Part shown: positions 26,059-33,498 of the stretch, one piece after another
Position numbering within the stretch: position 1 is the stretch's first letter
How the letters are laid out: each line of letters begins with the position of its first letter
Source of the DNA: Deminuibacter soli
Lineage (GTDB): Bacteria > Bacteroidota > Bacteroidia > Chitinophagales > Chitinophagaceae
DNA length: 64,000 nucleotides
Direction: 5' to 3'
NCBI RefSeq assembly: GCF_003412455.1
Contig: NZ_QTJU01000002.1
Coordinates: 434,001-498,000 of the forward strand
Made by a program: the position numbers and the translations under genes
Notes under the pieces: model-generated
What the model saw: the letters and a program-made list of their open reading frames with translations, nothing else
The model's database searches: none
What the model was told of the DNA's origin: nothing

Positions 26059-28164
26059 ATGCATTATACACGTATCACAGCACTGCTGCTGGCACTGCTG
26101 TATTGGGGCTGCAACAAAAAATTTGATGCCCCGCCCGAATTTGAAACACCTGATATAAAAGGTTCTGTTTCCATTGCTGCATTAAAAGCCATGCATACCG
26201 CGGGCAAACTCGAAAAAATAAACGACGACATTACCATTGAAGCTACCGTAATCGGCGATGATAAAAGCGGTAACCTGTACAAACAGGTGGTGCTGCAGGA
26301 TGCCAGCGGCGGTATAGTGCTAAAGCTGGATGGCTATGATTTATATACCAGTTACCCTGCAGGCAGAAAGCTGTTTGTAAAATGCAAAGGTTTATACCTT
26401 GGGGATTACAATCGCCTGGTGCAGCTGGGCGGTGGTGTTGATAACAGTACACCTTCGCAACCGCAGCTAATGCCTGTTGCAGCCGGATTATTTGACCAGT
26501 ATATTGTGAAAGGTTCGCTGAATAACATAGTAACACCAAGGGTTGTAGCGATCAGCGCGCTTTCGGCAGATATGTACGATTCGTTGCAAAGCACCCTGGT
26601 GCAACTGAATAATATGGAGTTTTCTGCTGCAGATACCGGTAAAACCTATGCCGATACATCCCAAACCTTAAGCTCAGTAAACCTGACGCTGAAAAGCTGT
26701 TCAGGCAGCAGCATTACCTTGCGCAACAGCAGCTATGCCTCGTTTGCAGGTATTGCTGTGCCGCGGGGCAATGGCAACATCACGGCTATTTACACGGTGT
26801 ACGGTACTACCAAACAACTGAACATACGCGATACCGGCGACGTGCAACTCAATGGCGTTCGCTGCAGTACGGCCAATGAACAAAAACATATTGCCGATAT
26901 CAGGGCATTGTATAAAGATGCGCCTGTGGTTTTGCCTGCCAACTGTGCCATTAAAGGCATAGTGATATCTGACCGTACGGCAAAGAATATCCCTGACAAT
27001 AACCTGGTACTGCAGGAGGGGAACGGTTTGCCGGGCTTACTGCTGCGTTTTACAGAAGCGTACCAGTTTAACAAAGGCGATGTGTTGGAAGTAAATGTTT
27101 CATCCTTAACGCTCGATATGTACCAGGGCAGCCTGCAACTGAACAATATACCAACCGGAAATGCCCTGAAAACAGGAACAGACAGCATTACGCCGCGTGT
27201 GGTAACCGCAGCACAGCTGAATGACGACAAGAATTTTGCTGCCTGGGAAAGCACGCTGGTGAGCCTGCAACAGGTAACCATCAGCGGCGGTACCAATGCG
27301 CATTGGAGTGGCAATACCACGTTAACAGATGCATCCGGTACTGTTACTGCCGTAACAAGACCGCAGGCCCTGTTTGCAGATTCTGCTTATCCGCCCGGTG
27401 TGGTTAATAAATTTACGGGGATTGTGCAGTACAGCAATTCAGCTAAAACAATTGCCTGCCGTACAGCAAATGATGTACAGTCTGCCGCTGCACCGCCACC
27501 GCCTCCTGTAACCGGGAACGACAGTGGCATTGTATTGCAGACCGCACCGCTGAACATCGGCTTTAATGAGCTGGGGAACGGCCTGCCTGTGGGCGTAACT
27601 GTGCGCACGGGTGCATCGGCTGCGGCATTGGGCAGTACTGTTGCGTTTTCAGTAAACAAGGCGCAATGGGGCTCGTCAACCGGCGCGTATAAAAACTTTG
27701 CATCTGCTGCTGCCTTAACGGCTGCCAGTGACCAGCATGCGCAGGATTCGGCTGCAGACCGCGCCCTGGGCATACGGCAGGTGGGCAATACCAGCACCGG
27801 TTTCCCGGGCAGCGATCCTGGTGCAGCCTTTGTTTTCGAAATCAGCAATACAGCAGGCAAAACCGGCATACAGCTGGATTTCCTGCTGCAATCACTTGAT
27901 GATGGCAGCGCGCGCACCACCACCTGGACTGTTGATTATGGCATTGGCGATAACCCGCAAAGTTTTATACCTGTATCCGCTACCGGCAATATGGTTACAG
28001 GCGGCAGCAGTTTTTCAAACAACGCGATTCATGCTGATTTTGGTGCGGCACTCGATAATATAAACAGTAAAGTATGGGTGCGTATTGTAACACTAGCCGC
28101 AGCCGGTGGCACAGGCAGCAGGGCCAGCACTGCCATTGATGCAGTACAGTTTAACTGGAAGTAA
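26059..28164 (+). CDS. DUF5689-type surface lipoprotein with C-terminal jelly-roll domain
   Basis: 701 residues. The lipobox LLYWGC gives a lipidated Cys at about residue 18. Two OB-fold-like DUF5689 regions follow (about 30-270 and 275-475; each with VIGDDKSGN or VISDRTAKN type loops and LQDASGG or LQEGNGL strands), then a Pro-rich linker (AAPPPPPVTGND) and a C-terminal jelly-roll (about 495-701). The last domain is of the same general type as the N-terminal domain of the large secreted nuclease. OB-folds commonly bind nucleic acids or oligosaccharides. Placed 18 bases after the TonB receptor, it is the likely SusD-like partner, though it is not a SusD homologue. Substrate not established. 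Confidence 0.82.
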   Translation: MHYTRITALLLALLYWGCNKKFDAPPEFETPDIKGSVSIAALKAMHTAGKLEKINDDITIEATVIGDDKSGNLYKQVVLQDASGGIVLKLDGYDLYTSYPAGRKLFVKCKGLYLGDYNRLVQLGGGVDNSTPSQPQLMPVAAGLFDQYIVKGSLNNIVTPRVVAISALSADMYDSLQSTLVQLNNMEFSAADTGKTYADTSQTLSSVNLTLKSCSGSSITLRNSSYASFAGIAVPRGNGNITAIYTVYGTTKQLNIRDTGDVQLNGVRCSTANEQKHIADIRALYKDAPVVLPANCAIKGIVISDRTAKNIPDNNLVLQEGNGLPGLLLRFTEAYQFNKGDVLEVNVSSLTLDMYQGSLQLNNIPTGNALKTGTDSITPRVVTAAQLNDDKNFAAWESTLVSLQQVTISGGTNAHWSGNTTLTDASGTVTAVTRPQALFADSAYPPGVVNKFTGIVQYSNSAKTIACRTANDVQSAAAPPPPPVTGNDSGIVLQTAPLNIGFNELGNGLPVGVTVRTGASAAALGSTVAFSVNKAQWGSSTGAYKNFASAAALTAASDQHAQDSAADRALGIRQVGNTSTGFPGSDPGAAFVFEISNTAGKTGIQLDFLLQSLDDGSARTTTWTVDYGIGDNPQSFIPVSATGNMVTGGSSFSNNAIHADFGAALDNINSKVWVRIVTLAAAGGTGSRASTAIDAVQFNWK

Positions 28165-28166
28165 GA

Positions 28167-28211
28167 ATAAAAAATACCGGCTGCTGTGCTGTTACAGCAC
28201 GGCAGCCGGTA
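28167..28211. terminator. Long stem-loop terminator between convergent genes
   Basis: TACCGGCTGC at 28175-28184 pairs with GCAGCCGGTA at 28202-28211, and GTGCTG/CAGCAC closes the inner part, making a stem of about 17 bp with a 3-base loop. The A-rich flank at 28167-28174 gives a T run on the minus strand, so it best serves the HAD gene. Confidence 0.85.
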
Positions 28212-28231
28212 ATATAAAATAGTTGCAACGT

Positions 28232-28891
28232 TTAACCAATCAGGTTCAGGTGCAGTTCGCCAAAGTTTTGGAGGGAGGTGAGTTTTAAATCTGCCGCTCC
28301 CCATCTTTCTTCTTTCTGCTGGCTGTGATGCGGAACCACCACGCATTTCATACGTGCTGCTTTTGCTGCGATCATGCCGTTGAACGAATCTTCAAAACAG
28401 ATACAGGCGCCGGGGTGCGAATGTAAGGCTGCTGCACAATCCAGGTATACCTGCGGGTGTGGTTTGCCAAAAGGCAGCGATTCTGCAGAAGCAGTTACCT
28501 GCAGGTAGTCGCCCAGCTCAAACTGGCCCACTGCCAGGTCAATCAGCCGCTGTGGTGAGGAAGATGCCAGCCCGATCTTAAAATTGCGCTTGCGGAAGAA
28601 ATCAAAAATATAATGCACACCCGGCATCAGGGTTGCCTTTTGAGAAATCTTGTCCATCACGCAGTCAATAATCCGGTTCTCTGCTTCAAAAAGCTTTTCC
28701 TCGCTTACCTTAAAATGGTGAAACCACCACTGTACAAACTCCCGGGTACGAAGTCCGGTAGTGCTTGTGTATTGTTCTTTTGTTAACCGTATGCCGTATA
28801 ATCTGAACACCTCGTCTGCCGCTTCTCCCCATAATGGCTCACTGTCTATCAACAAACCATCCATGTCGAAAATAACTGTGTTTATCTGCAT
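28232..28891 (-). CDS. HAD-superfamily phosphatase (beta-phosphoglucomutase/HxpB-like)
   Basis: 219 residues of the HAD IA subfamily with a helical cap. Motif I is FDMDGLLIDSEP (nucleophile Asp in DMD), motif II ASSSPQRLI, motif III Lys in FGKPHPQVY, and motif IV CFEDSFNG. The DGLLIDSEPLW and LASSSP segments match the group containing hexitol and 2-deoxyglucose-6-phosphate phosphatases and beta-phosphoglucomutases. Start 28891 is chosen because a perfect -7 box lies 18 bases upstream; the open frame continues to 28936 but would overlap the neighbouring gene. Single gene; substrate not identifiable. Confidence 0.9.
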   Translation of the reverse strand: MQINTVIFDMDGLLIDSEPLWGEAADEVFRLYGIRLTKEQYTSTTGLRTREFVQWWFHHFKVSEEKLFEAENRIIDCVMDKISQKATLMPGVHYIFDFFRKRNFKIGLASSSPQRLIDLAVGQFELGDYLQVTASAESLPFGKPHPQVYLDCAAALHSHPGACICFEDSFNGMIAAKAARMKCVVVPHHSQQKEERWGAADLKLTSLQNFGELHLNLIG

Positions 28892-28909
28892 CTGCCTGTT
28901 TTGAAGCGG

Positions 28910-28917
28910 CAAAGATA
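28910..28917 (-). promoter_or_regulatory. -7 promoter box of HAD gene
   Basis: Minus-strand TATCTTTG is a perfect TAnnTTTG, ending 18 bases before the ATG at 28891. Confidence 0.6.
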
Positions 28918-28935
28918 GGCGTTCCGTGCATACCA

Positions 28936-29640
28936 TTACAGCAATGCAAATACTACATTAACGCTGAACTGCAATTTGATTTTTTTGAAATCAACATTCA
29001 TAGCGGGTGCACCGCCGTCGGCACTGGCTGCCATTGCATACATGCGCGGCATTGGCGCATTGTTCATTTCTTCCGGATCGTTAATGGTAAGTGCACCGCC
29101 TACTTTTTCGTTCAGGGCATCGGCCAGGTAAACCGCCTTGTCTTTCGCGTTTTTAATGGCCTGCACTTTCAGTTGCTTTTTGTAAGTTTCCAGCTCACTG
29201 TGACTTACTTTGGCTATAAAGAAATTCTGTGTGGCTTCATCATCCAATTTGCCTACCAGTTCATTCATCTGCTGTACGCTTTTTACTTTTACCCAATAGT
29301 TTACGCCTGCTTTCATATCAGGTGTTTTTTCTTTCTTCTTTTTGTACAGCCAGTAGTTGCCATCCCAGCCCTGGTAACTTTGCACGCTTACTTCCTTCTC
29401 TGTTAAGCCCATGCTTTTGGCTGCAGCAAGAAAGGCATTGCTGATGTCGTTGATATCTGTCTTGGTACCATTTTTCCTGTTGTACTCACGCAATTCTACC
29501 TGCACATAAATTTCATCGGGCACTACTTCCAGTTCTGCGGTGCCGGTAACGTTGATACTCCTGGTTTTGCTGGTAATTTCCTGCGCATGTGCCTGAAACA
29601 GTGTGAAACAAGCGGCTGCGATTGCTGCGATCTTTTTCAT
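28936..29640 (-). CDS. SIMPL (DUF541) domain periplasmic protein
   Basis: 234 residues: signal peptide (about 1-19, ending AHAQ) and one SIMPL domain, opening with the characteristic RSINVTGTAELEVVPDEIYVQVEL and closing with KLQFSVNVVFAL. The Lys-rich WLYKKKKEKTPD loop is unusual but lies in a variable region. SIMPL proteins are periplasmic or outer-membrane-associated and of uncertain molecular function (the E. coli member YggE is linked to oxidative stress). It is upstream of the HAD gene on the same strand; that gene has its own promoter box, so a joint operon is not certain. Confidence 0.88.
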   Translation of the reverse strand: MKKIAAIAAACFTLFQAHAQEITSKTRSINVTGTAELEVVPDEIYVQVELREYNRKNGTKTDINDISNAFLAAAKSMGLTEKEVSVQSYQGWDGNYWLYKKKKEKTPDMKAGVNYWVKVKSVQQMNELVGKLDDEATQNFFIAKVSHSELETYKKQLKVQAIKNAKDKAVYLADALNEKVGGALTINDPEEMNNAPMPRMYAMAASADGGAPAMNVDFKKIKLQFSVNVVFALL

Positions 29641-29724
29641 AATCTTGTTGTTTGATTAATGGATGTGAAGCCGTTGAGAATTACACAAGGCTAAATTTTA
29701 TCTTAACAATTTGTTGACAATGCG

Positions 29725-29731
29725 TATTTTG
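29725..29731 (+). promoter_or_regulatory. Possible -7 box (short variant) of acyltransferase gene
   Basis: TATTTTG has one base between TA and TTTG rather than two, like the boxes before thyA and the FKBP gene. It lies 23 bases before the ATG at 29755. Confidence 0.3.
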
Positions 29732-29754
29732 CGCGCCGTAGCTAAAGCAATCAG

Positions 29755-30531
29755 ATGAAGAAGTTTTTCGAGAAGCTGAAACATTTTAAAATTGTACGAG
29801 CCTTCATATATGGTATCGTCGGTGTTATTTCCTATCCCGGACTGGTTTGGGTAAACCGTCTTAAAATTGAAGGTACTGAGCATTTGGAAAAACTGCCCAG
29901 GAAAAACGTGTTGTTTGTAAGCAATCACCAGACTTATTTTGCGGATGTAATTACTTTTCTGCATATTTTCTGTGCAGTGAAATGGCGCAAACGCAACAAG
30001 CTGGGTGTACCATATTACCTGCTTAACCCGTTTACCAGCGTATATTATGTTGCTGCTGAAGAAACCATGAACGGCAGCTTTGTAAGCCGGTTGTTTAAGC
30101 TGGCCGGCGCCTTAACCGTAAAACGTACCTGGCGTGCAGAAGGTACTGAAGTAAGAAGAGGTCTTGACCCTTCCGATACACGCAAAATCAACCGCGCATT
30201 ATCAGACAGCTGGGTGATCACTTTTCCGCAGGGCACTACCAAACCCTTTGCACCCGGCCGCAAGGGCACGGCTTATATTATCAAGAACAATCATCCCATT
30301 GTTGTGCCTGTGGTGATCAATGGTTTCTGGCGTGCGTTTACCAAAAAAGGGCTGGTGTTTAAAAAACGCGGATCGCTGTTAACGGTGAAGTTTAAAGAGC
30401 CGCTGGTAATTGATTATGAACAAACCTCCGAGCAAATCATGGATCAGATTATGGATGCAATTGAACAGAGCAAGAAGTTTATGCTGAAGGGTACACACCA
30501 TCGCATGAACAAAGGCGGAACAGTTGCCTAA
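29755..30531 (+). CDS. PlsC-like 1-acylglycerol-3-phosphate acyltransferase with variant motifs
   Basis: 258 residues with an N-terminal hydrophobic segment (about 15-33). The PlsC fold is recognisable by FVSNHQTYFADV (motif I, about residues 57-68), the GALTVKR segment (motif II) and FPQGTTKPFAPGRKGTAYI (motif III), with VVPVVING as motif IV. Family enzymes transfer acyl groups to lysophosphatidic acid or other lipids at the inner membrane. Two motifs depart from the usual form: His and Asp are separated by five rather than four residues, and motif III has FPQGT instead of FPEGT. Monocistronic, divergent from the SIMPL gene. Function as a lipid acyltransferase is probable; acceptor unknown. 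Confidence 0.85.
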   Translation: MKKFFEKLKHFKIVRAFIYGIVGVISYPGLVWVNRLKIEGTEHLEKLPRKNVLFVSNHQTYFADVITFLHIFCAVKWRKRNKLGVPYYLLNPFTSVYYVAAEETMNGSFVSRLFKLAGALTVKRTWRAEGTEVRRGLDPSDTRKINRALSDSWVITFPQGTTKPFAPGRKGTAYIIKNNHPIVVPVVINGFWRAFTKKGLVFKKRGSLLTVKFKEPLVIDYEQTSEQIMDQIMDAIEQSKKFMLKGTHHRMNKGGTVA

Positions 30532-30545
30532 AAGAAATAGTATAA

Positions 30546-30585
30546 AAAGAAAAGCGGTGAACCGGAAGGTGTCACCGCTTTTTTT
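30546..30585. terminator. Symmetrical terminator between convergent genes
   Basis: GCGGTGA at 30554-30560 pairs with TCACCGC at 30572-30578, with a T run after it and an A-rich run before it, so it can serve both the acyltransferase and the thioesterase genes. Confidence 0.9.
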
Positions 30586-31096
30586 ATTTGAATAAGAACT
30601 CTTTCAGTTCGTTCGCATCATGTGGTTTCATTTTGCCTGCAAGTATCAGCCGCAACTGGCGGCGGCGTAAGGCGCCTTCATACAGGCTTACTTCATCTTC
30701 TGTTTCGGGAATCAATGCCGGCACAGGGCGCGGGTTGGTATTGGGATCAAGCGCTACAAAAGTGTAGTAGGCTTCGTTGCTTTCGTAACGGTACTGGTGC
30801 AAATGATCTTCACCCCATACTTTCAGGTGTACTTCCATTGACGTATTGAAGGCGCGGCTAACCTTGGCTTCAATGTGCACGGTATTGCCCAGCTTAATCG
30901 GGTTCTTGAAACTCAGGTTGTCTACACTGGCGGTCATACAAGGCGCGTTACAGTGCTTGCCCGAAGCAATGGCTGCTGCAATATCCATCCAGTACATCAA
31001 CCGGCCACCCATCAGGTTACCAAATACATTGGTGTCATTCGGTAATACCAGTTCATTCATAATCGTAAAACTTTCACTGGCTTTTTTTCCTTCCAT
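30584..31096 (-). CDS. Acyl-CoA thioesterase, hot-dog fold
   Basis: 170 residues of the YciA/BACH type. The hot-dog signature is NVFGNLMGGRLMYWMDIAAAIAS (read in parts about residues 23-45), with the conserved Asn and the Asp of WMD, followed by TASVDNLSFKNPIKLGN and the strand GNTVHIEAKV. These enzymes hydrolyse acyl-CoA thioesters in the cytosol. Start 31096 (MEGKKASES) is chosen because a perfect -7 box lies 17 bases upstream; the frame stays open to 31189, beyond that box. The C-terminal ~45 residues (RRRQLRLILAGKMKPHDANELKEFLFK, seen in parts) are an extension common in Bacteroidota members. Confidence 0.92.
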   Translation of the reverse strand: MEGKKASESFTIMNELVLPNDTNVFGNLMGGRLMYWMDIAAAIASGKHCNAPCMTASVDNLSFKNPIKLGNTVHIEAKVSRAFNTSMEVHLKVWGEDHLHQYRYESNEAYYTFVALDPNTNPRPVPALIPETEDEVSLYEGALRRRQLRLILAGKMKPHDANELKEFLFK

Positions 31097-31113
31097 TCCT
31101 TGTAATTTGTGCG

Positions 31114-31121
31114 CAAAGATA
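31114..31121 (-). promoter_or_regulatory. -7 promoter box of thioesterase gene
   Basis: Minus-strand TATCTTTG, perfect TAnnTTTG, ending 17 bases before the ATG at 31096. Confidence 0.6.
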
Positions 31122-31492
31122 GGTGATTTCAAATGGTTAGTATTGCGAAATATGCCGGCTGCCCGTTTCAAGTGATTAATTTTCAGCACTATTTGCTGTA
31201 CAAATAAACGTTTTTAAGCTTATTCTGCCTGTTTGCTTCCTTGCCGGACAGCTATTTTATTATATAGTAAAATATTTTAATATATTTTGTGATTGAAGCA
31301 CGGAATAATTAGCGGTGGCTGTATTTCGGTTTTTTTCTAATACTTTGATCTGCGGGGGGTACAGCTGTTGGTTCAACGGTGGTGAAGCGCTCCGGCAATG
31401 CTGCTGCGGCCCGCACTGCCGGAAAGTAATCAATTAACCGCTTGCTAAAAATCTTTTTTACTTGCCGGTGTATACCGATATTCGCACCACGA

Positions 31493-32692
31493 ATGAGCGT
31501 TGGTATGGAAATATCTTTTGATAATACACAGGTAGCATTTGCGTATAAGTCTGACAAAGAACTGAAAGGCGCCAGGTTTTTATTCAACACCATGAATTAT
31601 CCCTGGTTTTCTGCTATGGGGGTTCGTTTAACCCCTTTTTTAATGAAGACGGGTTTGCCTATCCACGGCATTATCCGTAAAACCATTTTCAAGCAGTTTG
31701 TAGGCGGTGAAACGCTGGAGCAAACCGCCGAAGTGGGTAAGGTATTGAGTGAGTACAACGTAAAGGTTATTCTCGACTATGGTGTGGAAGGAAAGGAAGG
31801 GGAAGACAGCTTTGAGCACGCCACAGAAGAGTTTATCAAGGTAATCAACTATGCCGCTTCGCAGAAGAACATCCCTTTTATCAGCATTAAAATAACCGGT
31901 CTTGCCCGTTTTGGTTTGCTGCAAATCATGAACGAAGCACCGCGTTTGCGCAGTGGTATTCATGATCACGAAGTAGAAAATGAAGAGTGGAACAAAGTGC
32001 GTGAGCGCACCTTCCGCGTATGTGCCGCTGCTGCAGAAAAAGGTATTGGGGTACTGGTAGATGCAGAAGAAAGCTGGATACAGGATCCTATTGACCGCCT
32101 TACCATGGAAATGATGGAGCTGTTCAATAAAGACAAAGTAGTGGTATTTAACACCATTCAGCTGTACCGTCACGACCGCCTGCGTTTCATGAAATTATCG
32201 CACCAGATTGCACAGCAGCAGGGCTTTTTGCTGGGTGTTAAAATTGTGCGTGGTGCTTATATGGAGAAAGAACGTGCACGCGCAGCGCAGTACGGTTATC
32301 CTTCTCCCATACAGCCCGATAAATCTTTTGCAGACGGTGATTACAACGCTGCTGTGGAATATTGCATCAACAATCTCGATGGTCTTTCTGTCATCATCGC
32401 ATCACACAACGAATACAGCAACCTGCGCGCAGCCGAACTGCTCGATAGCAAAGGCATTGCACACAACCACCCGCATGTGCATTTTTCGCAGCTGTACGGC
32501 ATGAGTGACAATATCACGTTTAACCTGGCAAAAGAAGGTTATGCAGTAAGCAAATACCTGCCTTTCGGCCCTATCCGCGATGTAATTCCTTACCTCATGC
32601 GCCGCGCCCAGGAAAACAGCAGCCTCAACGGCCAAACCAGCCGCGAGTTAACGCTGATTGAAAAAGAATTGCAGAGAAGAAAAGGGAAATAA
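31493..32692 (+). CDS. Proline dehydrogenase (monofunctional, FAD-dependent)
   Basis: 399 residues (395 if the ATG at 31505 is used). The TIM-barrel PRODH domain is clear: ILDYGVEGKE, IKITGLARFGLL, VDAEESWIQDPID, the flavin-binding KIVRGAYMEKERARA, and the C-terminal YLPFGPI-RDVIPYLMRRAQEN signature that binds proline. The enzyme oxidises proline to pyrroline-5-carboxylate at the membrane. No P5C dehydrogenase domain or neighbouring gene is present, so this is the split form. The start region is preceded by an A/T-rich gap (31190-31492) with no clear -7 box and nothing else visible. Followed by repeats and a strong terminator. Confidence 0.95.
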   Translation: MSVGMEISFDNTQVAFAYKSDKELKGARFLFNTMNYPWFSAMGVRLTPFLMKTGLPIHGIIRKTIFKQFVGGETLEQTAEVGKVLSEYNVKVILDYGVEGKEGEDSFEHATEEFIKVINYAASQKNIPFISIKITGLARFGLLQIMNEAPRLRSGIHDHEVENEEWNKVRERTFRVCAAAAEKGIGVLVDAEESWIQDPIDRLTMEMMELFNKDKVVVFNTIQLYRHDRLRFMKLSHQIAQQQGFLLGVKIVRGAYMEKERARAAQYGYPSPIQPDKSFADGDYNAAVEYCINNLDGLSVIIASHNEYSNLRAAELLDSKGIAHNHPHVHFSQLYGMSDNITFNLAKEGYAVSKYLPFGPIRDVIPYLMRRAQENSSLNGQTSRELTLIEKELQRRKGK

Positions 32693-32703
32693 GAACCAGC
32701 CAA

Positions 32704-32731
32704 TAGCTGATAGCGCTTAGCTGTTAGCCTT
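32704..32731 (+). repeat. 7-bp-period array, GCTGnnA type (left of terminator)
   Basis: Four words TAGCTGA, TAGCGCT, TAGCTGT, TAGCCTT. It faces an inverted partner array at 32812-32860 on the other side of the terminator. Confidence 0.8.
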
Positions 32732-32741
32732 GTAACCACAT

Positions 32742-32780
32742 AAAAAAATCCGTCGCGGTTCACCGCGACGGATTTTTTAT
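32742..32780. terminator. Symmetrical terminator between proline dehydrogenase and response regulator
   Basis: ATCCGTCGCGG at 32748-32758 pairs with CCGCGACGGAT at 32763-32773 (perfect 11 bp, 4-base loop), flanked by A and T runs that lengthen the stem. Works in both directions. Confidence 0.95.
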
Positions 32781-32811
32781 TGAATAGGTGAGTATATATA
32801 AAATCGTTTTC

Positions 32812-32860
32812 CTAACCGCTAATCGCTATCCGCTAAAAGCTCGCAGCTCGCAGCTTGCCT
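32812..32860 (+). repeat. 7-bp-period array ending at the response-regulator stop codon
   Basis: Seven consecutive words: CTAACCG, CTAATCG, CTATCCG, CTAAAAG, CTCGCAG, CTCGCAG, CTTGCCT. The last base is the first base of the minus-strand stop codon (32860-32862). Its reverse complement has GCTGCGA/GCGGATA words like those at 6553 and 32704. Confidence 0.9.
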
Positions 32861-33498
32861 TAAATATTCACATAATGGTTTTTGATGGCAAAAATTGCCA
32901 GTCCCACGCGGCTCTTGATTTGCAGCTTTTCGAACAGGGCATCGCGGTAGCTGTCTACCGTGCGTGGACTTACATTCATTTTCTGCCCTATTTCCTTGTA
33001 AGTTAAATCGGAGGCTACCCAGTACAGGAATTCTTTTTCACGATCGGTTAAAACCAGCGACTGGTCTGCATTGCGTGGCTGCACCAGGTTTTTGTGCAGC
33101 TGGTTATTCATGAGTTCGTTGATGAAGTATTCGCCCCTTGCCGCATATTCAACGCCTGATTTCAGTTCCTGCGGGTCACAGTCTTTCAGCAGGTAACCTT
33201 TTACCCCGGCATGCAGCATTTTAAGCACACTCACTTCATTGTTCATCATCGACAAGGCAAGCGTGTTAATGGAAGGGTGATTGCGGGTGAGGTATTCTGC
33301 CGTCATGAAACCGTTCATTTCAGGCATATTGATGTCGAGAATAGCTACATCGGGTGCGGTATTGTGCTGCAATAATTCAATCAGTTCTTTCCCGTTCGAA
33401 GCTTCTAGGATCACCTCACAATTTTCGAAATCATTAATTAAAGTCACCAGCGCTTTTCTCAGCAGGTTGTGATCATCAGCTATCGCTATTTTTATCAT
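32860..33498 (-). CDS. NarL/FixJ-type response regulator
   Basis: 212 residues: receiver domain (about 1-120) with acidic pocket Asp8/Asp9, phospho-acceptor Asp55 (ILDINMPEMNG) and Lys in YLLKDC, then a LuxR-type helix-turn-helix (about 145-210; LTDREKEFLYWVASDLTYKEIGQKMNVSPRTVDSYRDALFEKL in parts). It activates or represses transcription after phosphorylation. Its first 23 bases overlap the end of the kinase gene upstream, so the pair is one operon. The targets are not visible here. Confidence 0.95.
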   Translation of the reverse strand: MIKIAIADDHNLLRKALVTLINDFENCEVILEASNGKELIELLQHNTAPDVAILDINMPEMNGFMTAEYLTRNHPSINTLALSMMNNEVSVLKMLHAGVKGYLLKDCDPQELKSGVEYAARGEYFINELMNNQLHKNLVQPRNADQSLVLTDREKEFLYWVASDLTYKEIGQKMNVSPRTVDSYRDALFEKLQIKSRVGLAIFAIKNHYVNI

